A DNA stretch of 16,936 bases from an uncultured Eubacterium sp. (lineage in GTDB: Bacteria > Bacillota > Clostridia > Lachnospirales > Lachnospiraceae): the NCBI GenBank assembly GCA_934358495.1, contig CAKRKO010000057.1, positions 1 to 16,936 on the forward strand. Reading direction: 5' to 3'. The notes beneath the pieces are model-generated. The model did not search any database and was not told where the DNA came from. It was given only the letters and a program-made list of their open reading frames with translations. How positions within the stretch are numbered: the stretch's first letter is position 1; the number at the start of each line of letters is the position of its first letter. The translations under genes and the position numbers were made by a program. This document shows, in pieces, positions 7,995 through 15,407 of the stretch.

Positions 7995-8651
7995 TTATTG
8001 TTCTTCTTCCCTCTGCTGGCGTTCTTTTTCTGCAATGATCGCTTCATTCAGAGAAAGCATTTTTGCATCCAGTTGGGATGTGATTGCAGCACAGTCTCGC
8101 AATTCCTGACTGATATACTGCGGCGCATTTCCTTCAAATTTGTAGTAAATCTTGTGCTCCAGACTTGCCCAGAAATCCATGGCAATCGTCCGGATCTGAA
8201 TTTCTACTTTTGTATTTTTGATACCGTTCATTGTCTGGATCGGTACCGTGATCAGCATGTGATAACTGCGGTATCCGCTCTCTTTCGGATGTTTCATGTA
8301 ATCCTTGATATAAAGAATCGTAAACTCTTTCTGTTTTCCGATCATGTCCGCCAGGCGGTAAATATCAGACGTAAAAGAACATACAATCCGCACCCCTGCA
8401 ATATCGTTGATATGTTCCACCATATTTTCCATGGTATTTTCCAGCCCGTGACGGCTTAATTTCTTTGCGATGCTGTTCGGCGTCTTAATCCTGGATTTGA
8501 TATATTCGATTGGATTATACTGATGAATGAACTGAAATTCATCATTCATGATGTCCAGTTTCGTCCGAACTTCCTTGATCGCCGCATTGTATAAAAACAT
8601 CAGACTTTGCCAGTCATAGACGTTTTCCACTCTTTCTGACTCTTCTGCCAT
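7995..8651 (-). CDS. relQ: Small alarmone synthetase, RelQ/YjbM family
   Basis: RelQ-type enzymes transfer pyrophosphate from ATP to GDP or GTP to make (p)ppGpp and lack the hydrolase domain of long Rel. The 218 residues are a single synthetase domain: RIKTPNSI (54-61), NDIAGVRI (82-89, Asp83 expected to bind metal), KDYMKHPKESGYRSYH (116-131), VEIQIRT (149-155, Glu150) and MDFWASLEHKIYYKF (158-172). The C-terminus is a charged helix (EAIIAEKERQQREEEQ), as in RelQ, where it supports tetramer formation. An in-frame ATG at 8699 would add 16 residues but has no ribosome binding site; AGGAGG lies 13 bases upstream of the chosen ATG at 8651. RelQ activity is often controlled at transcription, and two promoters lie just upstream. 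Confidence 0.93.
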   Translation of the reverse strand: MAEESERVENVYDWQSLMFLYNAAIKEVRTKLDIMNDEFQFIHQYNPIEYIKSRIKTPNSIAKKLSRHGLENTMENMVEHINDIAGVRIVCSFTSDIYRLADMIGKQKEFTILYIKDYMKHPKESGYRSYHMLITVPIQTMNGIKNTKVEIQIRTIAMDFWASLEHKIYYKFEGNAPQYISQELRDCAAITSQLDAKMLSLNEAIIAEKERQQREEEQ

Positions 8652-8704
8652 ATGTAACAAAAAACCTCCTGAACCACTTCTCGTCAATTTTGCAAGCATA
8701 TTGA

Positions 8705-8723
8705 CTCTCTTGCGCTCATTATA
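8705..8723. repeat. 19-base direct repeat, copy 1
   Basis: CTCTCTTGCGCTCATTATA is identical to 8815-8833, 110 bases away. On the minus strand it reads TATAATGAGCGCAAGAGAG, so each copy contains a full -10 hexamer and the first transcribed bases. Confidence 0.85.
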
Positions 8724-8726
8724 CCA
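8718..8726 (-). promoter_or_regulatory. relQ: relQ-proximal extended -10 promoter
   Basis: On the minus strand TGG-TATAAT is a perfect extended -10 (TATAAT at 8718-8723). No -35 is recognisable 17 bases upstream, where a palindromic element lies. Start would be near 8711, giving a leader of about 60 bases to the relQ ATG at 8651. It is one of two copies of a 19-base direct repeat. Confidence 0.5.
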
Positions 8727-8814
8727 TAAGTCGCACCTGCGGTGCTTGTCGCTGCTTATGCAGCTCTTATGGTCAACATTCGCCGTTCGCCAATAGTGAG
8801 CAAGCTCCCTATGG
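8724..8814. repeat. 91-base palindromic element upstream of relQ
   Basis: The element begins and ends with short inverted ends (CCATA/TATGG) and holds nested stems: ACCATAAG (8723-8730) pairs with CTTATGGT (8766-8773) and encloses two perfect hairpins, GCACC-TGC-GGTGC (8733-8745) and GCTGC-TTAT-GCAGC (8751-8764), a three-way-junction shape. Next to it, GTGAGC/AAG (around 8796-8803) can pair with CTTGC-GCTCA (8819-8828). It is flanked by 19-base direct repeats. I do not recognise it as a named repeat family; a small REP- or MITE-like element is the likeliest class. Confidence 0.55.
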
Positions 8815-8833
8815 CTCTCTTGCGCTCATTATA
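8815..8833. repeat. 19-base direct repeat, copy 2
   Basis: The second exact copy of the repeat at 8705-8723. The two copies bracket the palindromic element. They could be a target-site duplication, the ends of a tandem duplication, or part of the element itself. Confidence 0.85.
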
Positions 8834-8859
8834 TCATATAATTATATATTTTTTGTCAC
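8828..8859 (-). promoter_or_regulatory. relQ: Upstream relQ promoter with extended -10
   Basis: TGA-TATAAT on the minus strand is a perfect extended -10 (TATAAT at 8828-8833). GTGACA (8854-8859) lies 20 bases upstream as a poor -35, with an AT-rich stretch between that may act as an UP-like element. It is 64 bases downstream of the niaR stop, so relQ and ahcY can be expressed apart from niaR. Confidence 0.55.
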
Positions 8860-8896
8860 ATTACGCACTTCTTTATATATTTTTAAGGATTGTTGA

Positions 8897-9418
8897 TCAT
8901 TCTCTCAGAAATCCTTTTTTGTGCAGCTGTGCTTCTATCTCATCCAAAATCTCTTCGGATTCCGCCTCCACCGTATGAAAATGGCTGTCTCCCGTCAATA
9001 TTTTCAACGGCTGATCCGATGTCTCTCCCATTTTCCGGATAAATTCATCCACATCCCTGCGGTTTTTCAAAATCAGATCTGCGCTCAACTGACCATAAAT
9101 CTCATGCTCCACTACTACGTCACAGACGTGACCGCCGTGGTCTACGATCACATAAAGTTCATCTCTGATCTGCTCATCGGTATGCTGCACTGCAAAAGAT
9201 CTGTGGCACAATTCCTGTCCACGATCCGGGTCAAACAGCACATAACCTTTGTTTGTACTCAAAATATTCCGATTGGTAGCCCGCAGCAGTGCAATGTCCT
9301 GCACGATCACCTGACGGCTCACACCAAATTGTCTGGAAAGTTCCGCTCCAGACAACGGACGGCTTTCCTGTTTTAAAATTTTCATCAGTTCTGTTCTGCG
9401 TGTCGTTCCATCTGTCAT
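8897..9418 (-). CDS. niaR: NiaR-type niacin-responsive repressor (HTH + 3H domain)
   Basis: NiaR represses NAD synthesis and niacin uptake genes when niacin is plentiful. The 173 residues show an N-terminal winged helix (about 5-60; SGAELSRQFGVSRQVIVQDIALLR) and a C-terminal 3H domain (about 75-170). His79, Glu87, His146 and His148 stand where, as I recall, the Thermotoga homologue binds a metal ion; the other conserved histidines (94, 97, 105) are also there. GGAGG six bases before the ATG lies inside the end of the preceding gene, and the start is one base from that gene's stop. No nadABC or niacin transporter gene is in the window, so its targets lie elsewhere. Whether it controls the local relQ or ahcY cannot be judged. 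Confidence 0.93.
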   Translation of the reverse strand: MTDGTTRRTELMKILKQESRPLSGAELSRQFGVSRQVIVQDIALLRATNRNILSTNKGYVLFDPDRGQELCHRSFAVQHTDEQIRDELYVIVDHGGHVCDVVVEHEIYGQLSADLILKNRRDVDEFIRKMGETSDQPLKILTGDSHFHTVEAESEEILDEIEAQLHKKGFLRE

Positions 9419-9419
9419 C

Positions 9420-9686
9420 CTAATCCTCCTCGATTACCTGGATTTCCAGAAAATCAAACTCAATCTGTTCAATAAAACTGTCCTGATAAAACCGCGCCTT
9501 TGCATGACGTTTAAATTCTTCGATGTTTTTTTCCAGCCAGATCGGTTTTCCCAGATCAAACTCATAGCATACTTCTTCTAATGCCTGAAATACCTTGTGT
9601 GTGCGAGTTTCACTGCTATCATCACAGATTGTCGTATCGCGCAGCATACGGTTGTTTTTAAATTCTTTTGCCCATAAACGAAACAT
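9420..9686 (-). CDS. Small conserved clostridial protein of unknown function
   Basis: An 88-residue soluble protein with no signal peptide or membrane segment. It is mixed in charge, with aromatic and acidic residues toward the end (FIEQIEFDFLEIQVIEED) and a central RTHKVFQALEEVCYEFDLGKPIWL segment. The sequence resembles a conserved hypothetical protein I associate with Clostridia; I cannot assign a function. It is real rather than a shadow: AGAGG lies six bases before the ATG, the start is two bases from the methyltransferase stop, and niaR begins one base after its stop. The tight packing implies co-translation with both neighbours. Confidence 0.85.
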   Translation of the reverse strand: MFRLWAKEFKNNRMLRDTTICDDSSETRTHKVFQALEEVCYEFDLGKPIWLEKNIEEFKRHAKARFYQDSFIEQIEFDFLEIQVIEED

Positions 9687-9688
9687 GC

Positions 9689-10465
9689 TTAACCTCTTCT
9701 CTGCCTGTTGGCTTCATACATCAAAATTCCTGCCGCCATAGCCGCATTCAGAGACTCCAGCTGCCCGCCCATAGGGATTCTGATGTAAGCATCTGCAAGC
9801 TTCGTTGTCTCAGCCGTCAGCCCGTTTCCCTCGTTTCCGATCAGAAATGCTGTTCCCTGTGTGTAATCCGGCTCATCATAACAGACGCTGCCCTCAAGAT
9901 GTGCCGCATAGACTTGCACTTGCTTTTTCTGCAGCTGTCGGATCGTCTCATGCAGATCTTCTGTAATATAAAAAGGCATCCTAAAAATACTTCCCATGGT
10001 AGACCGGATCGTCTTTGGATTGTAAATATCCACGGTACACTTGTCCATGATCACACCGGAAATCCCGGCACCTTCACCGGTTCGAAACATCGTTCCAAGG
10101 TTTCCCGGATCCTGCACATTTTCCAACACCAGCCAGATTCCCCCTTTTTTCTCCAACAGGTCTTCCAGACGGTTTTCCTTCATTTTTACCAGGCAAAGTA
10201 CGCCCTGCGGCGTTTTCGTATCTGATACTGCTGTAAATACAGAATCAGACAGCATCTCCCAGTCGGTTCCCTCAAACAGACCTTCATGCGCCGGATCTTT
10301 TGCAAAGGATTCGGAAACATACACTTTCTCGATCCGCTCCTTTGGTGTCTCACGAAACATCCGGATTCCTTCCACCACGTACAACTGCTGCTGACGCCGT
10401 GTCCGGGCATTTTTTATCAGTTTACTTAAGGCTTTCACCTGTGCATTTGATGTACTTGTTATCAT
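9689..10465 (-). CDS. SpoU/TrmH-family 2'-O-ribose RNA methyltransferase
   Basis: A SPOUT-class enzyme that uses S-adenosylmethionine to methylate a ribose 2'-OH in RNA, most probably 23S rRNA. The 258 residues have an N-terminal substrate-binding domain (about 1-95) and the three SpoU motifs: ENVQDPGNLGTMFRT at 115-129 (Asn116, Arg128), IGNEGNGL at 209-216, and IPMGGQLESLNAAMAAGI at 230-247. It resembles Bacillus YsgA more than tRNA-specific TrmH, but the target nucleotide is not certain. AAGGA seven bases upstream supports the ATG. It opens the tightly packed methyltransferase-small protein-niaR set. Its reaction yields S-adenosylhomocysteine, the substrate of ahcY further down the unit. 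Confidence 0.92.
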   Translation of the reverse strand: MITSTSNAQVKALSKLIKNARTRRQQQLYVVEGIRMFRETPKERIEKVYVSESFAKDPAHEGLFEGTDWEMLSDSVFTAVSDTKTPQGVLCLVKMKENRLEDLLEKKGGIWLVLENVQDPGNLGTMFRTGEGAGISGVIMDKCTVDIYNPKTIRSTMGSIFRMPFYITEDLHETIRQLQKKQVQVYAAHLEGSVCYDEPDYTQGTAFLIGNEGNGLTAETTKLADAYIRIPMGGQLESLNAAMAAGILMYEANRQRRG

Positions 10466-10485
10466 TTATTTTTCCTTCTAAGATA

Positions 10486-10514
10486 ATTTTACACAAAAAA
10501 TGGGACATTTGAAA
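10486..10514 (-). promoter_or_regulatory. Candidate promoter of the methyltransferase unit
   Basis: On the minus strand TTTCAA (10509-10514) and TAAAAT (10486-10491) are 17 bases apart. The -10 is good and the -35 weak. Start would be near 10479, with a 14-base leader. It overlaps the 11-pair inverted repeat at 10495-10547. Confidence 0.3.
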
Positions 10515-10547
10515 TCTGACTACATCTTTTTGATATTCCCATTTTTT
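10495..10547 (-). terminator. Long-loop inverted repeat, possible second terminator of pfkA
   Basis: AAAAAATGGGA (10495-10505) pairs perfectly with TCCCATTTTTT (10537-10547), with a 31-base loop. On the minus strand the T-run of the 3' arm follows three C, as in a rho-independent terminator, but the loop is long. It may back up the stronger terminator at 10578-10618 or act on the promoter it overlaps. Confidence 0.4.
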
Positions 10548-10577
10548 TACGCTCTTTTCATTATACTTGCTATGCGC

Positions 10578-10618
10578 AAAAAAAGCAATTTACGTCATGC
10601 TGATGTAAACTGCTTTTT
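10578..10618 (-). terminator. Terminator of the dnaE-pfkA unit
   Basis: AAAAAGCA-a-TTTACgTCA pairs with TGAtGTAAA-c-TGCTTTTT around a TGC loop, with an A/C mismatch and a G-T pair. On the minus strand the stem ends in seven T (10584-10578). Both strands have T-runs, so it could also stop plus-strand transcripts, but no plus-strand gene is near. It follows the pfkA stop by about 100 bases. Confidence 0.8.
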
Positions 10619-10632
10619 CTCATTTTTTCTAC

Positions 10633-10716
10633 AGTTCACTATACATTCAGTTAATCCTTCATGCCAGCATGATCATTATCTGAATATATGTGATGAATAT
10701 ATATGATGAGTGAACT
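10633..10716 (-). repeat. Inverted repeat in the pfkA 3' untranslated region
   Basis: AGTTCACT (10633-10640) and AGTGAACT (10709-10716) form an 8-pair stem just after the pfkA stop. The enclosed bases hold a 14-base palindrome, TCATGC-CA-GCATGA (10659-10672). This gives the end of the pfkA mRNA a branched fold ahead of its terminator. It could protect the 3' end or be incidental. Confidence 0.4.
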
Positions 10717-10720
10717 TCAT

Positions 10721-11695
10721 TTAGATAGAAAGGTTCTTTCCTACATTAAACTGGTAATCGGAAATATGTTTTTCCATAGCCAGTGCCTCATCCACATCAA
10801 AGTCTACGAACTTACCATCTTTGTAAGCAACAACACGGTTGCTCTTTCCTTCACAAAGAAGATCCACGGCATAAGCTCCCATAGTAGACGCATACACACG
10901 GTCTTTACATGTCGGGCTTCCACCACGCTGCATGTGACCGAGAATAGTTGCTCTTGTCTCCATTCCGGTTGCAGCCTCAATACGTCTTGCCAGAGAAGTA
11001 GAATGTCCAATTCCCTCTGCATTGATGATGATGTAATGTCTCTTGCCACGTTTGCGGTTGGCAATGATGTTATTGACGATCTTCTGCTCATCAAAATCAT
11101 ATTTCTCCGGAATCAGTACCTGCTCAGCACCGTTTGCAAGTCCACACCATAATGCAATATATCCTGCATCACGTCCCATTACCTCGATAATACTGCATCG
11201 TTCATGGGAAGATGCTGTATCACGGATCTTGTCAATAGCTTCCATTGCTGTATTAACGGCAGTATCAAAACCAATCGTGTAATCTGTACAGGAAATATCC
11301 AGATCGATGGTTCCCGGGATACCAATTGTATTTATTCCCTGGGCTGCCAGTTTCTGTGCTCCACGGAAAGAGCCGTCACCACCGATTACGATGATTCCTT
11401 CGATTCCATGCTTTCTGCACATCTCTGCGCCGAGTTTCTGTCCTTCTTCAGTACGGAACTCCGGACATCTTGCTGTCTGAAGAATCGTACCACCGCGCTG
11501 AATGATATCAGATACATCTTTTGCTTCCATATCTACGATATCCTCAGCGATTAATCCTGTGTAACCTCTTCTAATACCCTTTACTTTTTTTCCCTTTGAG
11601 ATTGCCTGACGCACTACCGCACGGATAGCTGCATTCATACCCGGTGCATCACCACCGCTTGTTAACACACCAATTGTCTGTATTTCCTTAGCCAT
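10721..11695 (-). CDS. pfkA: ATP-dependent 6-phosphofructokinase
   Basis: PfkA phosphorylates fructose 6-phosphate to the 1,6-bisphosphate, the committed step of glycolysis. The 324 residues match the bacterial family length. Motifs: TSGGDAPGMNAAIRA at 12-26, GGDGS at 105-109, PGTIDLD at 127-133 with catalytic Asp131, MGRDAGYIAL at 173-182 and GHMQRGGSP at 253-261. Gly at 108 and Gly at 128, rather than Asp and Lys, mark ATP rather than pyrophosphate as donor. The usual TIDND reads TIDLD here (Leu132 for Asn). AGGAGG seven bases upstream fixes the ATG. It follows dnaE by 65 bases on the same strand with no terminator between, an order common in Clostridia. Confidence 0.96.
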   Translation of the reverse strand: MAKEIQTIGVLTSGGDAPGMNAAIRAVVRQAISKGKKVKGIRRGYTGLIAEDIVDMEAKDVSDIIQRGGTILQTARCPEFRTEEGQKLGAEMCRKHGIEGIIVIGGDGSFRGAQKLAAQGINTIGIPGTIDLDISCTDYTIGFDTAVNTAMEAIDKIRDTASSHERCSIIEVMGRDAGYIALWCGLANGAEQVLIPEKYDFDEQKIVNNIIANRKRGKRHYIIINAEGIGHSTSLARRIEAATGMETRATILGHMQRGGSPTCKDRVYASTMGAYAVDLLCEGKSNRVVAYKDGKFVDFDVDEALAMEKHISDYQFNVGKNLSI

Positions 11696-11760
11696 GACAA
11701 AACCTCCTAAATCTGTATCATTTTCATTTTCCTCATGTTGTTACTATTCTAAACTTTTTT

Positions 11761-14700
11761 TCACTTTTTTTCAATGGACTTTTCTAAAACTTTGACATTT
11801 TTTTCACCAACTTTTTTATTTAATTCATTTACAAGCTCATTGTTTGCAAAAACAGTCATATTTGCGCCGAGTCTTTTCATTGCTCGTTCTTTTGCCAGGT
11901 AAATAACAACCTGATCCTGTCCATCTGACCCAGATAACAGCGCCAAAATTTCATTTTCCATCTTTTCAAAAGTTTCTTTATCCGGAAACTGAATCCACAA
12001 TTCCCGTCTCGCCTCATCAAAAGCATAGATTTTTTCACAGATCAGCTTGCCGTTTTTCTCTTCCTCCGCAGACACACGACCACGGATAAACACCTTCTGT
12101 TCTTCCTGCATCAGTAGATGATATCGCTCGTAATCTTTTGGAAAAACAATGACCTCGATACTGCCATACAGGTCCTCAATTGTCAAAAACGCCATTGCCT
12201 TGTTCTGTTTTGTATATTTCACCGTTTTAGCTGTAATGATACCACCGACCATGACTTTTTCTCCGTCAATGACACCACAGGCCAGACCGGTTCCTTCATC
12301 CAGCACAAAATCTCCGGTCGTCTTTGTAATATTTTTCCGCCATTTTACCTCGTACTCCTGCAGTGGATGTCCGCTGACATAAATGCCGAGCACTTCTTTT
12401 TCCATGGCAAGCAGTTCTTCCTTCGTAAACTCACCACAATTTGGCAATCGTATTTCAAACTGTTTCTGCTCCTCCGGTGCCACCATGTCAAACAGCGACA
12501 TCTGTCCCGCCATGGTCGTCTTGCGGTCGTTTGCAATCTGATCCATCAGCCGTCCATACACCTGCATAAACTGTTTTCGCGTACCGCCAAGACCATCAAA
12601 GGCACCGCCCTTGATGAAGTTTTCCACAGCACGGCGGTTCATCTCCTTACCAGTCATACGCTCAATGAAATCCTTCAGTGATTTGAACCTGCCATTTTTC
12701 TCCCGTTCCTGCACCAGTGCATCGATCACCGGACGGCCGATACTCTTGATAGCAGACAATCCATAACGGATATCTTTGCCGGACACAGAAAAACCTGCGT
12801 ATCCATCGTTCACATTCGGCGGCAGTACTGCAATGCCCATCTGGCGGCACACCTGAATATATTCTGCTACTTTTGTGGAGTTATCAATTACCGAAGTCAT
12901 CAATGCGGCCATAAATTCTACCGGATAATAATATTTCAGATATGCGGTCTGATAAGAGACAACCGCATACGCTGCTGCATGTGATTTATTAAACGCATAC
13001 TTTGCAAAATCCGTCATTTCATCATAAATCTTGTTGGCTACCGCCTCAGGAATACCGTTGGCAATGCAGCCCGGAACGCCCTCTTCTTCATTTCCGTATA
13101 CAAAATTCTGACGCTCTCTCGCCATAACGTCCGCTTTTTTCTTTGACATGGCACGGCGCACCAGATCGCTTCGCCCAAGCGTATATCCCGCCAGGTCACG
13201 CACGATCTGCATAACCTGCTCCTGATACACGATACAGCCATAGGTCGGCGCAAGGATCGGCTCCAGCTGTGGGCAATCGTACATAATAGAATCAGGGTTA
13301 TTTTTTCCTCGGATATAAGCCGGAATAAAGTCCATCGGGCCCGGACGATACAGGGAAATTCCCGCAATAATATCCTCCAGACTCTGAGGTTTTAACTCTT
13401 TCATAAAGTTCTTCATACCGGCACTCTCCAGCTGGAACACGCCTTCGGTACGACCGGTTCCAATAGAATTGAGCACATCCGGATCATTATAATCAATGTG
13501 ATCCATATCCAACTCTTTGCCGGTGGAACGTGCCACATTTTTTACTGCATCCTGAATAACCGTCAACGTGCGCAATCCCAAAAAATCCATTTTTAACAAA
13601 CCTAGTTCTTCCAGCGTTGTCATGGTAAACTGTGTGGTCACAGAACCATCGGAACCTCTGGATAACGGCACATATTCATCCACGGATTTCTGGCTGATCA
13701 CGACACCGGCAGCATGCATGGAAGTATGCCGCGGAAGGCCTTCCAGGCGCAGTGACATGTCGATCAGCTTCGTTACCTGCCGATCTGATTCATACAACCC
13801 ACGCAATTCCGGGTTCATTTTCAATGCCTTGCTAATGGTGATTCCAAGCTCATTCGGAATCATTTTGGCAATGCTGTCACACATGGCATACGGCAGATCC
13901 ATGACACGGCCCACATCGCGGATGACACCTTTCGCCGCCATGGTACCAAAGGTTACGATCTGTACCACACGGTCTTTGCCGTATTTGCGAACAACATAGT
14001 CTATGACTTCCTGACGTCTCTCGTAACAGAAATCCACATCAATATCAGGCATGGATACTCGTTCCGGATTCAGGAATCGCTCAAACAACAGACTGTAGCG
14101 GATTGGGTCCAGCTTCGTAATACCAAGAGTATAGGAAACCAGGCTTCCTGCTGCGCTGCCTCGTCCCGGTCCGACCATGATGTCATTTTCTCTGGCAAAA
14201 TGAATGAAATCCCAGACGATCAGAAAGTAATCCACGTATCCCATTTTCTGAATGACAGACAATTCATATTCCAGACGCGGTTTCAATTCCTGCACCCGCT
14301 CCGATGAATAACGTTCATCCAGACCTTCGTAGCATAATTTATTCAGATATTCCCAGGAAGTATAGCCGTCCGGCACATCAAATCTCGGCAGTTTCGTTAC
14401 ACCAAATTCAATCTCCACATGACAGCGGTCCGCGATTTTCTGCGTATTTTCCACCGCCTCCAGCGCATATGGAAACAGTGCCCGCATTTCTTCCTCAGAT
14501 TTTACATAATACTGGCCACCCTCATACCGCATACGGTTCTCATCACTCAGTTTTTTACCGGTCTGCAGACAAAGCAGTATATCATGCGGCTCCGCATCGT
14601 TTTCATAAGTATAATGCACGTCATTGGTAGCTACCAGATCAATGCCAAGTTCCTGATGCATGCGAAGCAGCTGCTGGTTCACCTGTGTCTGCTCAGGTAT

Positions 14701-15237
14701 TCCATGATCCTGCAACTCCAGGAAAAAGTTTCCTTTTCCAAAACATTTCTCATATTTTAAAGCTGTCGATTTGGCTTCTTCGTACATGCCACGGGTCAGA
14801 TAACGCTGTACTTCTCCCGCCAGGCAGGCAGACAATGCGATAATACCCTCGTGGTAAGTTTCCAGAACTTCCATATCCACACGGGGTTTGTAATAATAGC
14901 CGTCCACAAATCCCTTGGATACAATTTTCATCAGATTCGCGTAACCGGTGTTATTCTCAGCCAGCAGCACCAGATGGTAATAGCGATCCTCCCCTTTGAT
15001 CTGCTCCCGGTCAAATCTGGATCCCGGAGCCACGTACACCTCGCAGCCAAGAATCGGGTTGATGCCCTCTTTCCTTGCCGCCCGGTAAAAATCGATTACT
15101 CCATACATCACACCATGGTCGGTGATCGCACCGGCTGTCATTCCCAGTTCTTTCATCCGGCTGACATACTCTGTAATTTTATTGGAACCGTCCAGCAGAC
15201 TGTATTCTGTATGGACATGTAAATGTGCAAATGCCAT
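11761..15237 (-). CDS. dnaE: DNA polymerase III alpha subunit, DnaE type
   Basis: DnaE is a C-family DNA polymerase; Firmicutes pair it with PolC. The 1158 residues run: PHP domain (about 1-270) with HLHVHTEYS at 6-14 and TNDVHY at 204-209, palm with GPGRGSAAGS at 356-365 and PDIDVDF at 397-403, then KMDFLGLRT around 549-557. The catalytic aspartates should be 398, 400 and 551. A helix-hairpin-helix region and an OB fold (VGGIITAKTVKYTKQNKAMAFLTIED) come near the C-terminus. The metal-site histidines of the PHP domain look intact, so proofreading activity is possible, as in other PHP-intact DnaE proteins. An upstream ATG at 15300 would add 21 residues but overlaps the likely -10; the ATG at 15237 has AGAGG six bases upstream and the classic MAFAHLHVHTEYSLLDG start. 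Confidence 0.96.
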   Translation of the reverse strand: MAFAHLHVHTEYSLLDGSNKITEYVSRMKELGMTAGAITDHGVMYGVIDFYRAARKEGINPILGCEVYVAPGSRFDREQIKGEDRYYHLVLLAENNTGYANLMKIVSKGFVDGYYYKPRVDMEVLETYHEGIIALSACLAGEVQRYLTRGMYEEAKSTALKYEKCFGKGNFFLELQDHGIPEQTQVNQQLLRMHQELGIDLVATNDVHYTYENDAEPHDILLCLQTGKKLSDENRMRYEGGQYYVKSEEEMRALFPYALEAVENTQKIADRCHVEIEFGVTKLPRFDVPDGYTSWEYLNKLCYEGLDERYSSERVQELKPRLEYELSVIQKMGYVDYFLIVWDFIHFARENDIMVGPGRGSAAGSLVSYTLGITKLDPIRYSLLFERFLNPERVSMPDIDVDFCYERRQEVIDYVVRKYGKDRVVQIVTFGTMAAKGVIRDVGRVMDLPYAMCDSIAKMIPNELGITISKALKMNPELRGLYESDRQVTKLIDMSLRLEGLPRHTSMHAAGVVISQKSVDEYVPLSRGSDGSVTTQFTMTTLEELGLLKMDFLGLRTLTVIQDAVKNVARSTGKELDMDHIDYNDPDVLNSIGTGRTEGVFQLESAGMKNFMKELKPQSLEDIIAGISLYRPGPMDFIPAYIRGKNNPDSIMYDCPQLEPILAPTYGCIVYQEQVMQIVRDLAGYTLGRSDLVRRAMSKKKADVMARERQNFVYGNEEEGVPGCIANGIPEAVANKIYDEMTDFAKYAFNKSHAAAYAVVSYQTAYLKYYYPVEFMAALMTSVIDNSTKVAEYIQVCRQMGIAVLPPNVNDGYAGFSVSGKDIRYGLSAIKSIGRPVIDALVQEREKNGRFKSLKDFIERMTGKEMNRRAVENFIKGGAFDGLGGTRKQFMQVYGRLMDQIANDRKTTMAGQMSLFDMVAPEEQKQFEIRLPNCGEFTKEELLAMEKEVLGIYVSGHPLQEYEVKWRKNITKTTGDFVLDEGTGLACGVIDGEKVMVGGIITAKTVKYTKQNKAMAFLTIEDLYGSIEVIVFPKDYERYHLLMQEEQKVFIRGRVSAEEEKNGKLICEKIYAFDEARRELWIQFPDKETFEKMENEILALLSGSDGQDQVVIYLAKERAMKRLGANMTVFANNELVNELNKKVGEKNVKVLEKSIEKK

Positions 15238-15298
15238 ATATTTCCTCTTTCTATTTCCTTTATCTATCGCAAAACATTTGTTCTTTCGTCTGGTTACC

Positions 15299-15327
15299 AT
15301 CTTACCACATTCTGCCCTGCCGCGAAA
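15299..15327 (-). promoter_or_regulatory. dnaE: Candidate promoter of dnaE-pfkA
   Basis: On the minus strand TTTCGC (15322-15327), 17 bases, then TAAGAT (15299-15304), with TGG before it forming an extended -10. Start near 15292 leaves about 55 bases before the dnaE ATG. The -35 is weak. It lies back to back with the promoter of the CPBP gene. Confidence 0.4.
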
Positions 15328-15368
15328 GACACATTTGTTACGATTTCATTAATATTAATGGGAAACTA

Positions 15369-15397
15369 TGGACAAACCCAAACGGGTTCTATAAGAT
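15369..15397 (+). promoter_or_regulatory. Promoter of the CPBP protease gene with inverted repeat in the spacer
   Basis: TGGACA (15369-15374) matches the -35 at five of six positions and is exactly 17 bases from TAAGAT (15392-15397). The spacer contains the inverted repeat AACCC-AAAC-GGGTT (15375-15388), a possible operator. Transcription would start near 15404. Confidence 0.6.
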
Positions 15398-15407
15398 AAA
15401 CCAGAAC

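Noticed and set aside
10721..11695. Pyrophosphate-dependent phosphofructokinase
   Set aside because: GGDGS and PGTID carry the glycines of ATP-dependent enzymes, not the Asp and Lys of the pyrophosphate type.
15238..15300. Longer dnaE start at 15300
   Set aside because: The extra 21 residues are not part of the family pattern and the start codon overlaps the candidate -10; the ATG at 15237 has a good ribosome binding site and the canonical N-terminus.
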